A DNA stretch of 64,000 nt, from assembly GCA_016213325.1 (NCBI GenBank), contig JACRAY010000015.1, positions 186,001 to 250,000 on the forward strand. The letters run 5' to 3'. Under the pieces are notes generated by a model, which did no database searches, was not told where the DNA came from, and saw only the letters and a list, made by a program, of their open reading frames with translations. Shown here one piece after another: positions 12,009-19,619 of this stretch (the first letter of the stretch is position 1; each line of letters begins with the position of its first letter). The translations under genes were made by a program, and so were the position numbers. The DNA comes from Burkholderiales bacterium (lineage in GTDB: Bacteria > Pseudomonadota > Gammaproteobacteria > Burkholderiales > Burkholderiaceae_C).

Positions 12009-13082
12009 ATGGCAACGACTGCCCGGCCCGCCCAGAGCGCCTATGACGGCTTCGCGCAGGCGCTCCACTGGGGCATGGCCGTGCTGGTGCTCGGGCTGTT
12101 CGCAGTGGGCCTGTGGATGGTGGACCTGCCCGCGATCCATAAGCTGAAGTGGGTGCCGCTGCACAAGTCCTTCGGGACCGCGGTGCTGCTGCTGGCGGCC
12201 GTGCGCCTGGGCTGGCGCTTGGCGCACCCGGCCCCTGCCTTGCCGGGGACGATGCCACGCTGGGAACAACGCGCCGCCCACGCGGCGCACTACGCGCTGT
12301 ATGCCCTGTTGTTCGCCGTGCCGATCAGCGGCTGGTGCATGAGTTCGGCGCTCGGCGTTGCCACCGTGCCGTTCGGCCTGTTCGAACTGCCGAACCTGCT
12401 GGAGCGCGACCGCGCGCTGGGCGAGTCGCTGAAGGGCGTGCACTTCGCGCTGAACAAGCTGCTGCTTGCACTCATCGTGCTGCATGCTGCTGCCGCGTTG
12501 AAGCATCTCTGGGTCGACCGCGACGGCGTGTTCCAGCGCATGCTGCCTGCCCTGGTCATCGCGCTCCTGTTCGGCGCAGCGGCCCTCCCGGCGGCCGGCC
12601 AGGTGCGCACCATCGACACGGCCAGGAGCCGCATCGCCTTCACCTACACCGTGGACCGCAAGATCGCGGTCGAAGGGCGTTTCCCGCGCTTTGCCGGTGA
12701 CATCCGCTTCGACGAGAAGCAGCCGGAACAAGGCTCGGTGCGTTTCGAAATCGACATCGCCGCCATTGACACCGGCACGACCGATGGCGACCGCGAAGCG
12801 CGGCATGCCCTGTGGTTCGACACGGCGAAATTCCCGAAAGCCACGTTTGCCTCGACCGCGCTGAAGCGCACCGGCGAGCGCCGCTACGAAGCGGCGGGCA
12901 CGCTCGCCATCAAGGGCAAGACGCAGCCGCTGGCGATCGCGTTCACGCTGGAACCAGACGGCACTGCTACCGGCTCGTTCACGGTGAAGCGGCTGGCGTT
13001 CGGCGTCGGGCTGGAACAGTGGGCCGACGTGGCGCAGATCGCCGATGAAGTGGGGGTGAAGTTCCGGCTGGTGCTGAAATGA
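12009..13082 (+). CDS. Cytochrome b561-YceI fusion protein
   Basis: A 357-residue fusion. Residues ~10-185 are a four-helix cytochrome b561: haem-ligand His candidates sit in ALHWGMAVLVLG, PLHKSFGTAVLLL, AHAAHYALYALL and LIVLHAAAALKHLW. Then the segment LPALVIALLFGAAALPAAG, which looks like a former signal peptide, leads into a YceI domain (residues ~200-357: IDTARSRIAFTYTV, GRFPRFAGDIRFD, FDTAKFPKATFAST). YceI is a periplasmic lipid-binding beta-barrel that often binds isoprenoid quinones; the fusion suggests quinone or electron handover at the inner membrane. The stop overlaps the next yceI start (ATGA). Confidence 0.85.
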   Translation: MATTARPAQSAYDGFAQALHWGMAVLVLGLFAVGLWMVDLPAIHKLKWVPLHKSFGTAVLLLAAVRLGWRLAHPAPALPGTMPRWEQRAAHAAHYALYALLFAVPISGWCMSSALGVATVPFGLFELPNLLERDRALGESLKGVHFALNKLLLALIVLHAAAALKHLWVDRDGVFQRMLPALVIALLFGAAALPAAGQVRTIDTARSRIAFTYTVDRKIAVEGRFPRFAGDIRFDEKQPEQGSVRFEIDIAAIDTGTTDGDREARHALWFDTAKFPKATFASTALKRTGERRYEAAGTLAIKGKTQPLAIAFTLEPDGTATGSFTVKRLAFGVGLEQWADVAQIADEVGVKFRLVLK

Positions 13083-13648
13083 ACCGGAACTGGCTGGCCG
13101 CCTGCGCGGGAATGACGATGGTTGCAAGCGCAGGTGCCCAGCAGCAGGCCTACACCATCGACACGCGTCACTCGCACATCACCTGGACCGTCACGCGCGC
13201 CGGCACGTTGTCGTTCACCGGCAAGCTGGTGGGCAACTCGGGGCGCATCGTGCTGGACCCGCAGGCCGGGCGCGGCGAAATCGAGGTGAAGATCGACACG
13301 CGCGAGCAGGTGACCGGCATCGCGGGTCTGGACCGGCAGATTCGCGCCATGGGCCTTTTCAACACCTCGGAATTTCCGTCGGCGCAGTTCACCTCGAAGC
13401 AGGTGGTCTTCAAGGACCAGGTGCCGCAGCGCATCGACGGCGAGCTCACGCTGCTGGGCGTGACGAAACCGGTCACGCTCACCGTCACGCGCTACGGCTG
13501 CGGCCGCAACCCGATCTTCGGCAATGCATTCTGCGGCGCCGATGCGACCACCACCATCAGGCGCAGCGACTGGGGCATGACGGGCTGGTCGTCGCTGGTG
13601 GGCGACGAGGTGCGGCTCGACGTCGCGGTGGAAGCCCACCCCGAGTAG
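13079..13648 (+). CDS. YceI-family periplasmic protein
   Basis: A 189-residue YceI protein with a Sec signal peptide (WLAACAGMTMVASAGA). Family features are YTIDTRHSHITWTV, a lipocalin-like barrel carrying GLFNTSEFPSAQFTS, the LTLLGVTKPVTLTV strand, and a late Cys pair (RYGCGRN ... NAFCGAD) probably forming a disulfide. It overlaps the preceding b561-YceI gene by 4 bp (ATGA), so they are co-translated. Two YceI domains beside a b561 suggest a periplasmic isoprenoid or quinone-binding system. The stop is 2 bp from the convergent aldo/keto reductase. Confidence 0.9.
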   Translation: MNRNWLAACAGMTMVASAGAQQQAYTIDTRHSHITWTVTRAGTLSFTGKLVGNSGRIVLDPQAGRGEIEVKIDTREQVTGIAGLDRQIRAMGLFNTSEFPSAQFTSKQVVFKDQVPQRIDGELTLLGVTKPVTLTVTRYGCGRNPIFGNAFCGADATTTIRRSDWGMTGWSSLVGDEVRLDVAVEAHPE

Positions 13649-13650
13649 GA

Positions 13651-14604
13651 CTATTCGGCGCTGGCCGCGTCCAGTTTCTTCACTGTGTCGGCATCCAGCT
13701 TCAATTGCGCGGCCTGCACCAGCTGCTGCATCTGCTTGACGCTGGTCGCGCTGACGATCGGCGAGGTGACGCCGGGGCGCGCCATGACCCAGGCGACCGC
13801 CACCGCGGCCGGGGTGCTGCCGGTGTGCGCGGCCGCTTCGTCCAGCGCCGCCAGGATGCGCAGCCCGCGCTCGTTCAGGTACTTGGCCACCACGTTCTTG
13901 CCGCGCACGCTCTTCGAAGCGTCTTCGGGCGTGCGGTACTTGCCGGTGAGGAAGCCCGCCGCCAGGCCGTAGAAGTTGATCACCCCGACGTCTTCGGCCA
14001 CGCACAGCGGCTGCAAGTCTTTTTCGAACACCGCGCGGTCCGTCAGGTTGTACAGCGGCTGCAGGCTTTCGTAGCGCGGCAGGCCCTGCGCGCGGCTCAC
14101 GTCCAGCGCCTCCTTCAAGCGGTCGGCCGAGTAGTTGGACGCACCGATGGCGCGCACCTTGCCCTCTTCCGCCAGCCGGGCAAAGGCTTCCAGCGTCGCG
14201 GGCAGCGGCGTGTCGGGGTCATCCTTGTGCGCCTGGTACAGGTCGATGCGCTCCACCTGCAGCCGGCGCAGCGAAGCTTCCACCGCTTCGCGGATGCGCT
14301 GCGGCGCCAGCCCGATGCGGCCTTCGCCCATGTCCAGACCGACCTTGGTGGCGATGACGACCTTGTCGCGCCGCCCGCCCTGCGCCAGCCACTTGCCGAT
14401 GACCGTCTCCGACTCGCCGCCGGTGTGGCCCGGCGCCCATTTCGAATAGACGTCGGCCGTATCGATGAAGTTGAAGCCGGCGTCCAGCCAGGCGTCCAGC
14501 AGCGAGAAGGATGTGCGTTCGTCGGCGGTCCAGCCGAAGACGTTGCCGCCCAGGCACAAAGGCGAGACTTGCAGGCCGGAGCGGCCGAGCTTGCGGTAGT
14601 TCAT
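13651..14604 (-). CDS. Aldo/keto reductase
   Basis: A 317-residue NADP(H)-dependent aldo/keto reductase. The TIM-barrel catalytic tetrad is visible: Asp and Tyr in FIDTADVYSKWAPG, Lys in VVIATKVGLD and His in DLYQAHKDD. The cofactor end motif is SPIVSATSVKQMQQLV. The N-terminus MNYRKLGRSGLQVSPLCLGG at ATG 14604 is the standard start. The Lys and His spacing and YSKWAPG insertion resemble the YajO/Tas-like subgroup, but the substrate cannot be told. It is convergent with yceI (2-bp gap) and divergent from the GIN-domain gene. Confidence 0.9.
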   Translation of the reverse strand: MNYRKLGRSGLQVSPLCLGGNVFGWTADERTSFSLLDAWLDAGFNFIDTADVYSKWAPGHTGGESETVIGKWLAQGGRRDKVVIATKVGLDMGEGRIGLAPQRIREAVEASLRRLQVERIDLYQAHKDDPDTPLPATLEAFARLAEEGKVRAIGASNYSADRLKEALDVSRAQGLPRYESLQPLYNLTDRAVFEKDLQPLCVAEDVGVINFYGLAAGFLTGKYRTPEDASKSVRGKNVVAKYLNERGLRILAALDEAAAHTGSTPAAVAVAWVMARPGVTSPIVSATSVKQMQQLVQAAQLKLDADTVKKLDAASAE

Positions 14605-14630
14605 GCACCGGATTGTGCGGGGAATCGACG

Positions 14631-14659
14631 GTTCGTCGCGGCCGGCTGCAGTTCGTCGC
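14631..14659. repeat. Direct repeat GTTCGTCGC, 20-bp period
   Basis: Two exact copies of GTTCGTCGC (14631-14639 and 14651-14659) lie in the 99-bp gap between the divergent aldo/keto reductase and GIN-domain genes. The two-turn spacing would place two sites on one DNA face. Confidence 0.3.
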
Positions 14660-14703
14660 ATGGCGCTGGGCGGCCCCGGCACCCCTGCCTACGATCGACC
14701 CCC

Positions 14704-15474
14704 ATGAACACACCCGCCACCCCCGCCCCTTCCCGCCGCCGCGTCTGGATCCTGGCCAGCGTCGCCGTCCTGCTGGCCGGCACCGCCGCCGTCGCCGCCG
14801 CCCTGTCGGCCAGCACCGTGACGGGCAACGGCGTACTGCGCAAGCACGATCGCCCCGCCTCCGGCATCACGGCCATCGAGTTGGCGTTGCCGGCCGAAGT
14901 GGAAGTGCGCATCGGCACGAACGAAGGCGTGAGCATCGAAACCGACGAGAACCTGCTGCCGCTCATCTCGGCTAAGGTCGACAACGGCGTGCTGGAGCTG
15001 GACACCACCGACAAGAAGGTGGACCTGAAGCCCAGCCAGATGAAAATCGTGGTGACGGCACGCGAGATCCGCCAGCTCAGCGTCGCCGGTGGCGGCAGCA
15101 TCCGGGCCGCAGCGCTCAAGTCGCCCCGGCTCGAGCTCGAGATCGCCGGCTCGGGCCTGATCGACCTGCAGAAGCTGGAAACGGACAACGTGTCTGCCGA
15201 AATCGCCGGTAACGGCAACATCCGCGTCGCGGGCAACGCCGGCAAGCTCGAGATCGACATCGCGGGCTCAGGCGACGTCAGGGCCAACGAGCTGAAGGCG
15301 ATGCAGGCCGAAGTGAGCATCGCCGGCTCGGGCAAGGCCACGCTGTGGCCGGTCGACGGGTTGAAGGTCTCGATTGCCGGCTCGGGCGACGTGCGCTACT
15401 GGGGCGACCCGACGACGCGCACCAGCGTGGCGGGCTCCGGTTCGATCCAGCGCATGGGGCCGGCGCCCCGCTGA
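14704..15474 (+). CDS. Head GIN domain-containing protein (DUF2807)
   Basis: A 256-residue secreted or envelope protein. An N-terminal hydrophobic segment (VWILASVAVLLAGTAAVAAAL) acts as signal or anchor. The rest is the GIN/DUF2807 right-handed beta-solenoid, with repeated SVAGGGSI, EIAGSGLI, EIAGNGNI, DIAGSGDV, SIAGSGKA, SIAGSGDV and SVAGSGSI rungs every ~20 residues, as expected for the family. The function is unknown; related proteins are proposed adhesins or cell-surface factors. It starts at ATG 14704, alone between a divergent reductase and the Crp/Fnr gene. Confidence 0.87.
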   Translation: MNTPATPAPSRRRVWILASVAVLLAGTAAVAAALSASTVTGNGVLRKHDRPASGITAIELALPAEVEVRIGTNEGVSIETDENLLPLISAKVDNGVLELDTTDKKVDLKPSQMKIVVTAREIRQLSVAGGGSIRAAALKSPRLELEIAGSGLIDLQKLETDNVSAEIAGNGNIRVAGNAGKLEIDIAGSGDVRANELKAMQAEVSIAGSGKATLWPVDGLKVSIAGSGDVRYWGDPTTRTSVAGSGSIQRMGPAPR

Positions 15475-15496
15475 GTGCACGCCCAGGCGCCCCCAC

Positions 15497-15510
15497 TTGA
15501 TGGGCGTCAA
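15497..15510. promoter_or_regulatory. FNR/DNR-like box upstream of the Crp/Fnr gene
   Basis: TTGATGGGCGTCAA differs from the FNR consensus TTGAT-N4-ATCAA at a single position. It lies 35 bp before the ATG of a Crp/Fnr-family regulator, so autoregulation or control by an oxygen/NO regulator is plausible. Confidence 0.45.
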
Positions 15511-15544
15511 GATGCCATGGGGCCGGGGGCGGCAGCATGGCCGC

Positions 15545-16177
15545 ATGCAGCAACTCCTGGACGCATACCCGACGCTGCGCGGCTTCATCCCACCCGATGC
15601 TTCGTTCGATACCGTCACGGTCCCGGCAGGGACCGTGCTGTTTCGCGAGAACGAGCCCTGCCGCGGGTTCCCGCTGGTGCTCGAAGGCGAGGTCAAGGTC
15701 TCCCAGTCCTCGGACGAAGGCCGGTCGATCGAGCTGTACCGCGTCTGCCCGGGCGAGCTTTGCCTGGTTTCCAGCGCCTGCCTGTTCCAGGCGCGCCCCA
15801 TGGCCGCACACGGAGTCGCCACGCGCACCACCCGGCTGCTGCTGGTGCCGCCCCCCCTTTTCAGCGAGTGGATGGCGCACCCGCCCTTTCGCGACTACGT
15901 GCTGGGCCTCTTCGCCCAGCGCATGGCCGACCTGAGCGTGCTGGTCGATGCCATCGCTTTCCATCGGCTGGACCAGCGCCTCGCCCATGCCCTGCTGGGA
16001 CACGGCCCGGAGCTGGCCATCACGCACCAGGGGCTGGCCGATGCCGTGGGGACTGTGCGCGAGATGGTCACGCGGGTGCTCAGGCGCTTCGAGCGCGAAG
16101 GCTGGATCGAGCAGTCGCGCGAACGCATCCGCATCCTGGACAGCACCGCGCTGCGGGCCTGCGCGTCGGGTGTGTAA
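15545..16177 (+). CDS. Crp/Fnr-family transcriptional regulator
   Basis: A 210-residue Crp/Fnr regulator. The N-terminal cyclic-nucleotide-binding-like barrel (VTVPAGTVLFRENEPCRGFPLVLEGEVKV) leads to a C-terminal winged HTH (HQGLADAVGTVREMVTRVLRRFEREGWI, residues ~160-190). Several Cys are present (PCRG, YRVCPGELCLVSSACLF). They cluster in the sensor barrel rather than the FNR N-terminal motif, so the ligand is uncertain. ATG 15545 is chosen, as an upstream in-frame ATG lies inside the FNR-like box region. The following DUF2892 and OsmC genes are co-directional and probably in its regulon. Confidence 0.87.
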   Translation: MQQLLDAYPTLRGFIPPDASFDTVTVPAGTVLFRENEPCRGFPLVLEGEVKVSQSSDEGRSIELYRVCPGELCLVSSACLFQARPMAAHGVATRTTRLLLVPPPLFSEWMAHPPFRDYVLGLFAQRMADLSVLVDAIAFHRLDQRLAHALLGHGPELAITHQGLADAVGTVREMVTRVLRRFEREGWIEQSRERIRILDSTALRACASGV

Positions 16178-16252
16178 CCAAAGTCACCGACATGCGCGGG
16201 CCGATGCGGTGCAATCGACGCAACGCAACGCAATACAGACTGGAGTGAAGCC

Positions 16253-16447
16253 ATGAAACAGAACGTCGGCACCATCGACCGCACCATCCGAATCGTCGCC
16301 GGCCTCGTGCTGGTGGGACTGGCCGCCACCGGCACCGTCGGCTGGTGGGGCTGGCTGGGCGTCGTGCCCCTGGCCACCGGGCTGGTGGGCTGGTGCCCGC
16401 CCTACTCCCTGCTGGGCATGAACACCTGCTCGGTCCGCAAGGCCTGA
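16253..16447 (+). CDS. DUF2892 (YgaP-like transmembrane) protein
   Basis: A 64-residue membrane protein with two hydrophobic helices. The N-terminus KQNVGTIDRTIRIVAGLVL and the end WCPPYSLLGMNTCSV are diagnostic of DUF2892, the same fold as the YgaP membrane part. Two Cys are conserved near the C-terminus. GGAG lies upstream of ATG 16253. The family is often found next to sulfur-transfer or Crp/Fnr genes, as here; its role is unknown. OsmC follows 5 bp downstream. Confidence 0.87.
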   Translation: MKQNVGTIDRTIRIVAGLVLVGLAATGTVGWWGWLGVVPLATGLVGWCPPYSLLGMNTCSVRKA

Positions 16448-16452
16448 CTGCC

Positions 16453-16902
16453 ATGAAAGCCTTTCCCCACCACTACCGCGCACAGGCCACCGCCGCACGC
16501 GGCGGGGTCGTGCGTACAGGCGCCGAAGGGGTGCCCGAACTCGACACGCACGCGCCACCGGAATTCGGCGGGCCGCCGGGTCACTGGTCGCCCGAGACGC
16601 TGCTGGTGGCCGCCGTGGCCAACTGCTTCATCCTGACCTTCCGTGCGGTCGCGCGTTCTTCGCACCTGGACTGGCTGTCGCTGTCGGTCGCTGTCGAAGG
16701 CGTGCTGGAGCGCGTCGACGGCGTCACGCGCTTCACCAGGTTCTTCATCCGCCCGCGGCTGCACCTGGCGGACGGGCAGGCCGTCGAGCAGGCGCACACG
16801 GCACTGTCCATGGCCGAGCAGCTGTGCCTGGTGACCAACTCCCTGAACGCGGCTTTCAAGCTGGAGGCGGTGATCGAAGCCGAGCCCCTGCTCGCCACGT
16901 AA
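16453..16902 (+). CDS. OsmC-family peroxiredoxin-like protein
   Basis: A 149-residue OsmC/Ohr-fold protein, likely a thiol-dependent peroxidase for organic hydroperoxides. Two key Cys are present: VANCFILTF (peroxidatic, about residue 57) and AEQLCLVTNSL (resolving, about residue 125). PPGHWSPETLLVAA precedes the first, as in OsmC. The start at ATG 16453 lies 5 bp after the DUF2892 stop, so the two are probably one transcript with the Crp/Fnr gene. A hairpin follows the stop, before the next gene. Confidence 0.87.
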   Translation: MKAFPHHYRAQATAARGGVVRTGAEGVPELDTHAPPEFGGPPGHWSPETLLVAAVANCFILTFRAVARSSHLDWLSLSVAVEGVLERVDGVTRFTRFFIRPRLHLADGQAVEQAHTALSMAEQLCLVTNSLNAAFKLEAVIEAEPLLAT

Positions 16903-16908
16903 GCGAGA

Positions 16909-16933
16909 ATGGTTCTCCTGCGAGGAGAACCAT
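16909..16933 (+). promoter_or_regulatory. 11-bp perfect hairpin containing RBS and start codon of the acrylyl-CoA reductase-like gene
   Basis: ATGGTTCTCCT-GCG-AGGAGAACCAT: an 11-bp perfect inverted repeat with a 3-nt centre. The right arm is the AGGAG ribosome-binding site plus the first two bases of the ATG (16932-16934). In mRNA the stem would block initiation; as DNA it could also be a repressor operator. Confidence 0.6.
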
Positions 16934-17918
16934 GAGCTCATTCAAGGCCTACCTGATCGAAGGCAGCCCCGACGCCGTGCAGGCGCGCTTCACCACCTTG
17001 CAGCCCGAACAGCTGGACGAAGGCGAAGTAGTGGTGCGTATCAGCCATGCCAGCGTGAACTACAAGGACGCGCTGGCCGCCACCGGCAAGGGCAGGATCA
17101 TCCGGCGCTTTCCGTGCGTCGGCGGCATCGATGCCACCGGCACGGTGGTGACCTCGGCGAGCGATCGCTTCGAGCCCGGCGACGCAGTGATCGTGCACGG
17201 CCACGGCTTCGGTGTGTCGCACCACGGCGGCTACGCCGGGCTGGCGCGCGTGCCGGCCGATTGGGTGACCCTGGTGCCCGGGACGCTGACGCCGCTGGAA
17301 GCGATCACGATCGGCGTGGCGGGCTATACCGCGGCGCTCGCGATCGACCTGATGGAACTCAACGGCTGCCAGCCCGGGCGCGGGCCTATCCTGGTCAACG
17401 GTGCCACCGGCGGCGTGGCCAGCATCAGCATCGACATCCTGGCGCAGCGCGGCTTCGAGGTGGTCGCGGTGACGAGCAAGCCCGAACACGCGCAGTACCT
17501 CAAGGAGCTGGGTGCAAGGTCTATCGTCGCGTCACGCGACCTGCCCGCCGCCACACGGCCGATGGAGAAGGCGCAATGGCAGGGCGCGGTCGACTCCCTC
17601 GGCGGCGAACCGCTGGCGGCACTGACCAAGACGGCGATGAAGGACGGCGTGATCGCCAGCATAGGCAACGCCGCGGGCCACGACTTCACGACCAGCGTGA
17701 TGCCCTTCATCCTGCGCGGCGTGCGCCTCATCGGCGTGAACTCGGACAACGACGTGCCCACGCGCGAGCACGTGTGGAAGCGCCTCGCCACCGACCTGCG
17801 CCCGCGCCATCTCGCGCGCATCTCGCAGGTGCGGCCGTTCGAGGCGCTGCCGCAGGTGATGGATGACCTGGTCGCGGGCCGCAATCGCGGCCGCGCGGTC
17901 ATTGCGGTCGATGGCTGA
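16932..17918 (+). CDS. acuI: YhdH/YhfP-family quinone oxidoreductase (acrylyl-CoA reductase AcuI-like)
   Basis: A 328-residue zinc-independent medium-chain reductase of the YhdH/AcuI group, which reduces acrylyl-CoA to propionyl-CoA with NADPH. Group features are SHASVNYKDALAATGKGRIIRRFPCVGGIDATG, DWVTLVPGTLTP, the nucleotide-binding VNGATGGVASISIDILAQRGFEVVAVTSK, and PFILRGVRLIGVNSDN. There are no structural-zinc Cys, as expected. ATG 16932 lies directly after AGGAG inside an 11-bp hairpin. The stop shares a TGATCA palindrome with the stop of the convergent Lys-rich gene, so there is no intergenic space. The gene symbol reflects similarity only. Confidence 0.85.
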   Translation: MSSFKAYLIEGSPDAVQARFTTLQPEQLDEGEVVVRISHASVNYKDALAATGKGRIIRRFPCVGGIDATGTVVTSASDRFEPGDAVIVHGHGFGVSHHGGYAGLARVPADWVTLVPGTLTPLEAITIGVAGYTAALAIDLMELNGCQPGRGPILVNGATGGVASISIDILAQRGFEVVAVTSKPEHAQYLKELGARSIVASRDLPAATRPMEKAQWQGAVDSLGGEPLAALTKTAMKDGVIASIGNAAGHDFTTSVMPFILRGVRLIGVNSDNDVPTREHVWKRLATDLRPRHLARISQVRPFEALPQVMDDLVAGRNRGRAVIAVDG

Positions 17919-18371
17919 TCAGCTCTTCTTCTCGGGCATCGCCTTGGCCGGCGCAGCGGCCTTCTCGGCGCTGACCTTGGTGGCGCGCGCTTCCTTCTGC
18001 GCCACGTCCTTGGCGGCCTTGGCTTCCTTCTCGCAGGCCTTCTTGGCGTCGTCCTTCAGGTCGTCGCACTTTTCCTTGGCCACGTCGTAGGCGGCGTCGG
18101 CCTTGGCCAGCTTGACCTTCTCGTCGGCGCGCGGGCTGGGCTTGTTGCTGGCGTCCAGCTCGGCCTTCGCGACCTTTTCCTTGCCCTTGGCTTCGGCCTT
18201 GCAGATGTCCTTGGCGTTGTCCTTCAGCGCATCGCACTTGGCCTTCTCGGCCTTGTAGGTGCCTTCGATCTTGGCCTTCTCGGCCTTGAATTCTTCCTTG
18301 GTGAGCGCCAGGGCCGGTGCGGCCAGCAGGCACGAGACGGCAGCGATGCCGGCGAGGAATTGCAGTTTCAT
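17919..18371 (-). CDS. Lys/Ala-rich periplasmic coiled-coil protein with Cys-pair repeats
   Basis: A 150-residue protein with a Sec signal peptide (FLAGIAAVSCLLAAPALA) followed by a highly charged Lys/Ala/Glu helix, probably coiled coil. Two imperfect repeats of about 50 residues each carry two Cys: KCDALKDNAKDICKAEAK and KCDDLKDDAKKACEKEAK. The even Cys spacing suggests disulfide-clamped helical hairpins. AAGGA lies upstream of ATG 18371. It resembles proteins loosely called 'TolA-like', but no TolA domains are present and the function is unknown. It is convergent, with zero gap, with the reductase gene. Confidence 0.75.
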   Translation of the reverse strand: MKLQFLAGIAAVSCLLAAPALALTKEEFKAEKAKIEGTYKAEKAKCDALKDNAKDICKAEAKGKEKVAKAELDASNKPSPRADEKVKLAKADAAYDVAKEKCDDLKDDAKKACEKEAKAAKDVAQKEARATKVSAEKAAAPAKAMPEKKS

Positions 18372-18523
18372 GGATAGTCCTTTTCTTGGGGATGGGCGAG
18401 TTGTGGAGTGACCCTTTCAATGAACGGCTCAGGAAGCAACCGTGAAGTAAGACACGGACGAGCGCTCGCGTAGGCCGCCGCCGACGCCGAGCTGGCGTGA
18501 CATTACGCACGGCGCGGCCGTTC

Positions 18524-18551
18524 TTAAGGTTTGCGGAAGGTTCATTTAAGG
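18524..18551. promoter_or_regulatory. Three 11-bp-spaced TTAAGG-type half sites (OmpR/PmrA/QseB-like box)
   Basis: TTAAGG-N5-GGAAGG-N5-TTAAGG at 18524, 18535 and 18546. The 11-bp period equals one helical turn, as for tandem OmpR-family response regulators; the half site resembles PmrA/QseB. It ends 48 bp before the diheme cytochrome ATG, within a 228-bp gap that otherwise shows nothing identifiable. Confidence 0.4.
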
Positions 18552-18599
18552 AAGATTTAGCGGCAGCGGTGGAGCGGGTCGACCAGACTTCGCCCCATC

Positions 18600-19619
18600 A
18601 TGAACGCGACCCTCTGGACCCCGACGCTCAGCCTCTTCGCGATCGCGCTGGCGTGCTTTTGCGCGGCAGCGGTGACGATGGCCCAAGCCGACGAGCTGGA
18701 TGCGCGCTCCAGCTCCGACGACCAGTTGCCCGCAACGCTCGAGGCCACCGGCTTCAACACGACGGCAGGCGTGGTCGAGTTCCAGCCGCAGTACCCGTTG
18801 TGGACCGACGGCGCGGACAAGCGGCGCTGGCTCGCCCTGCCGCGCGGCAGCGCGATCGACGCCACCAAGCCCGACGAGTGGCAGTTCCCGCGCGGCACCA
18901 AGTTGTGGAAGCAGTTCAGCTTCAACGGCAAGCCGGCCGAAACGCGCTACATCGAACACGGACGTGACGGCGTGTGGCGCTTCGCGGCCTACGTGTGGAA
19001 CGACGCGGGCACCGAAGCCACGCTCGCGCCCAAGCGAGGCACCGCCGTCAAAGCACCGCACGGCCGCCACGACATTCCTTCGCGCAGCGACTGCATTGCC
19101 TGCCACGGCAGCGCGCCCGTGCCGGTGCTCGGTGCCAGTGCGCTGCAACTGTCTTCGAGCCTGCGTGACCTGGTGGCGCGCGGCCTGGTGCGCGGATTGC
19201 CGCAGCAGATGCTGCGCGAGCCGCCCCAGGTCGCCGCGGCAACGCCGGTCGAGCGCGCCGCGCTGGGCTACCTGCACGGCAACTGCGCACATTGCCACAA
19301 CACAGGTCCCACGCGGGCGCCGCTGGCGCTGACGCTGGCTCAACGCGCGGCCGACCCGGCGGCGTCGCGCGCCGAAGTGCTGCGTTCGACAGTGCACGCG
19401 CCCAGCCGCTATCGCACTGCCGAGGGCGACTCCTTGTCCACCATCGTGGTGCCAGGCGCTGCCGGCCACAGCGTGCTGGCGCACCGCATGCAGTCGCGCG
19501 ACCCGCGCATCCAGATGCCCCCGCTAGGCACCGCAGTAGCCGACGAACAAGGCATCGCCCTGATCCGCCGATGGATCGGCGAACTTCCATCCACTTCATC
19601 CAAGGAGAGCCAACCATGA
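18600..19619 (+). CDS. Diheme c-type cytochrome (SO2930/TIGR03806-like)
   Basis: A 339-residue exported protein with an N-terminal signal or anchor helix (FAIALACFCAAAVTMAQA) and two CxxCH haem c motifs, CIACHGS (about residue 165) and CAHCHNT (about residue 230). The N-terminal domain has FQPQYPLWTDGADKRRWLALPRG and WQFPRGTKLWKQF, features of a family of diheme cytochromes of unknown role, probably periplasmic electron carriers. The late segment RIQMPPLGTAVADEQG supplies a probable Met ligand. The stop overlaps the next cytochrome start by 4 bp (ATGA). Confidence 0.85.
   Translation: MNATLWTPTLSLFAIALACFCAAAVTMAQADELDARSSSDDQLPATLEATGFNTTAGVVEFQPQYPLWTDGADKRRWLALPRGSAIDATKPDEWQFPRGTKLWKQFSFNGKPAETRYIEHGRDGVWRFAAYVWNDAGTEATLAPKRGTAVKAPHGRHDIPSRSDCIACHGSAPVPVLGASALQLSSSLRDLVARGLVRGLPQQMLREPPQVAAATPVERAALGYLHGNCAHCHNTGPTRAPLALTLAQRAADPAASRAEVLRSTVHAPSRYRTAEGDSLSTIVVPGAAGHSVLAHRMQSRDPRIQMPPLGTAVADEQGIALIRRWIGELPSTSSKESQP

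Noticed and set aside
18372..18599. CRISPR-like short repeats upstream of the diheme cytochrome
   Set aside because: The repeats are only 6 bp at 11-bp spacing, fitting a regulator site, not CRISPR.
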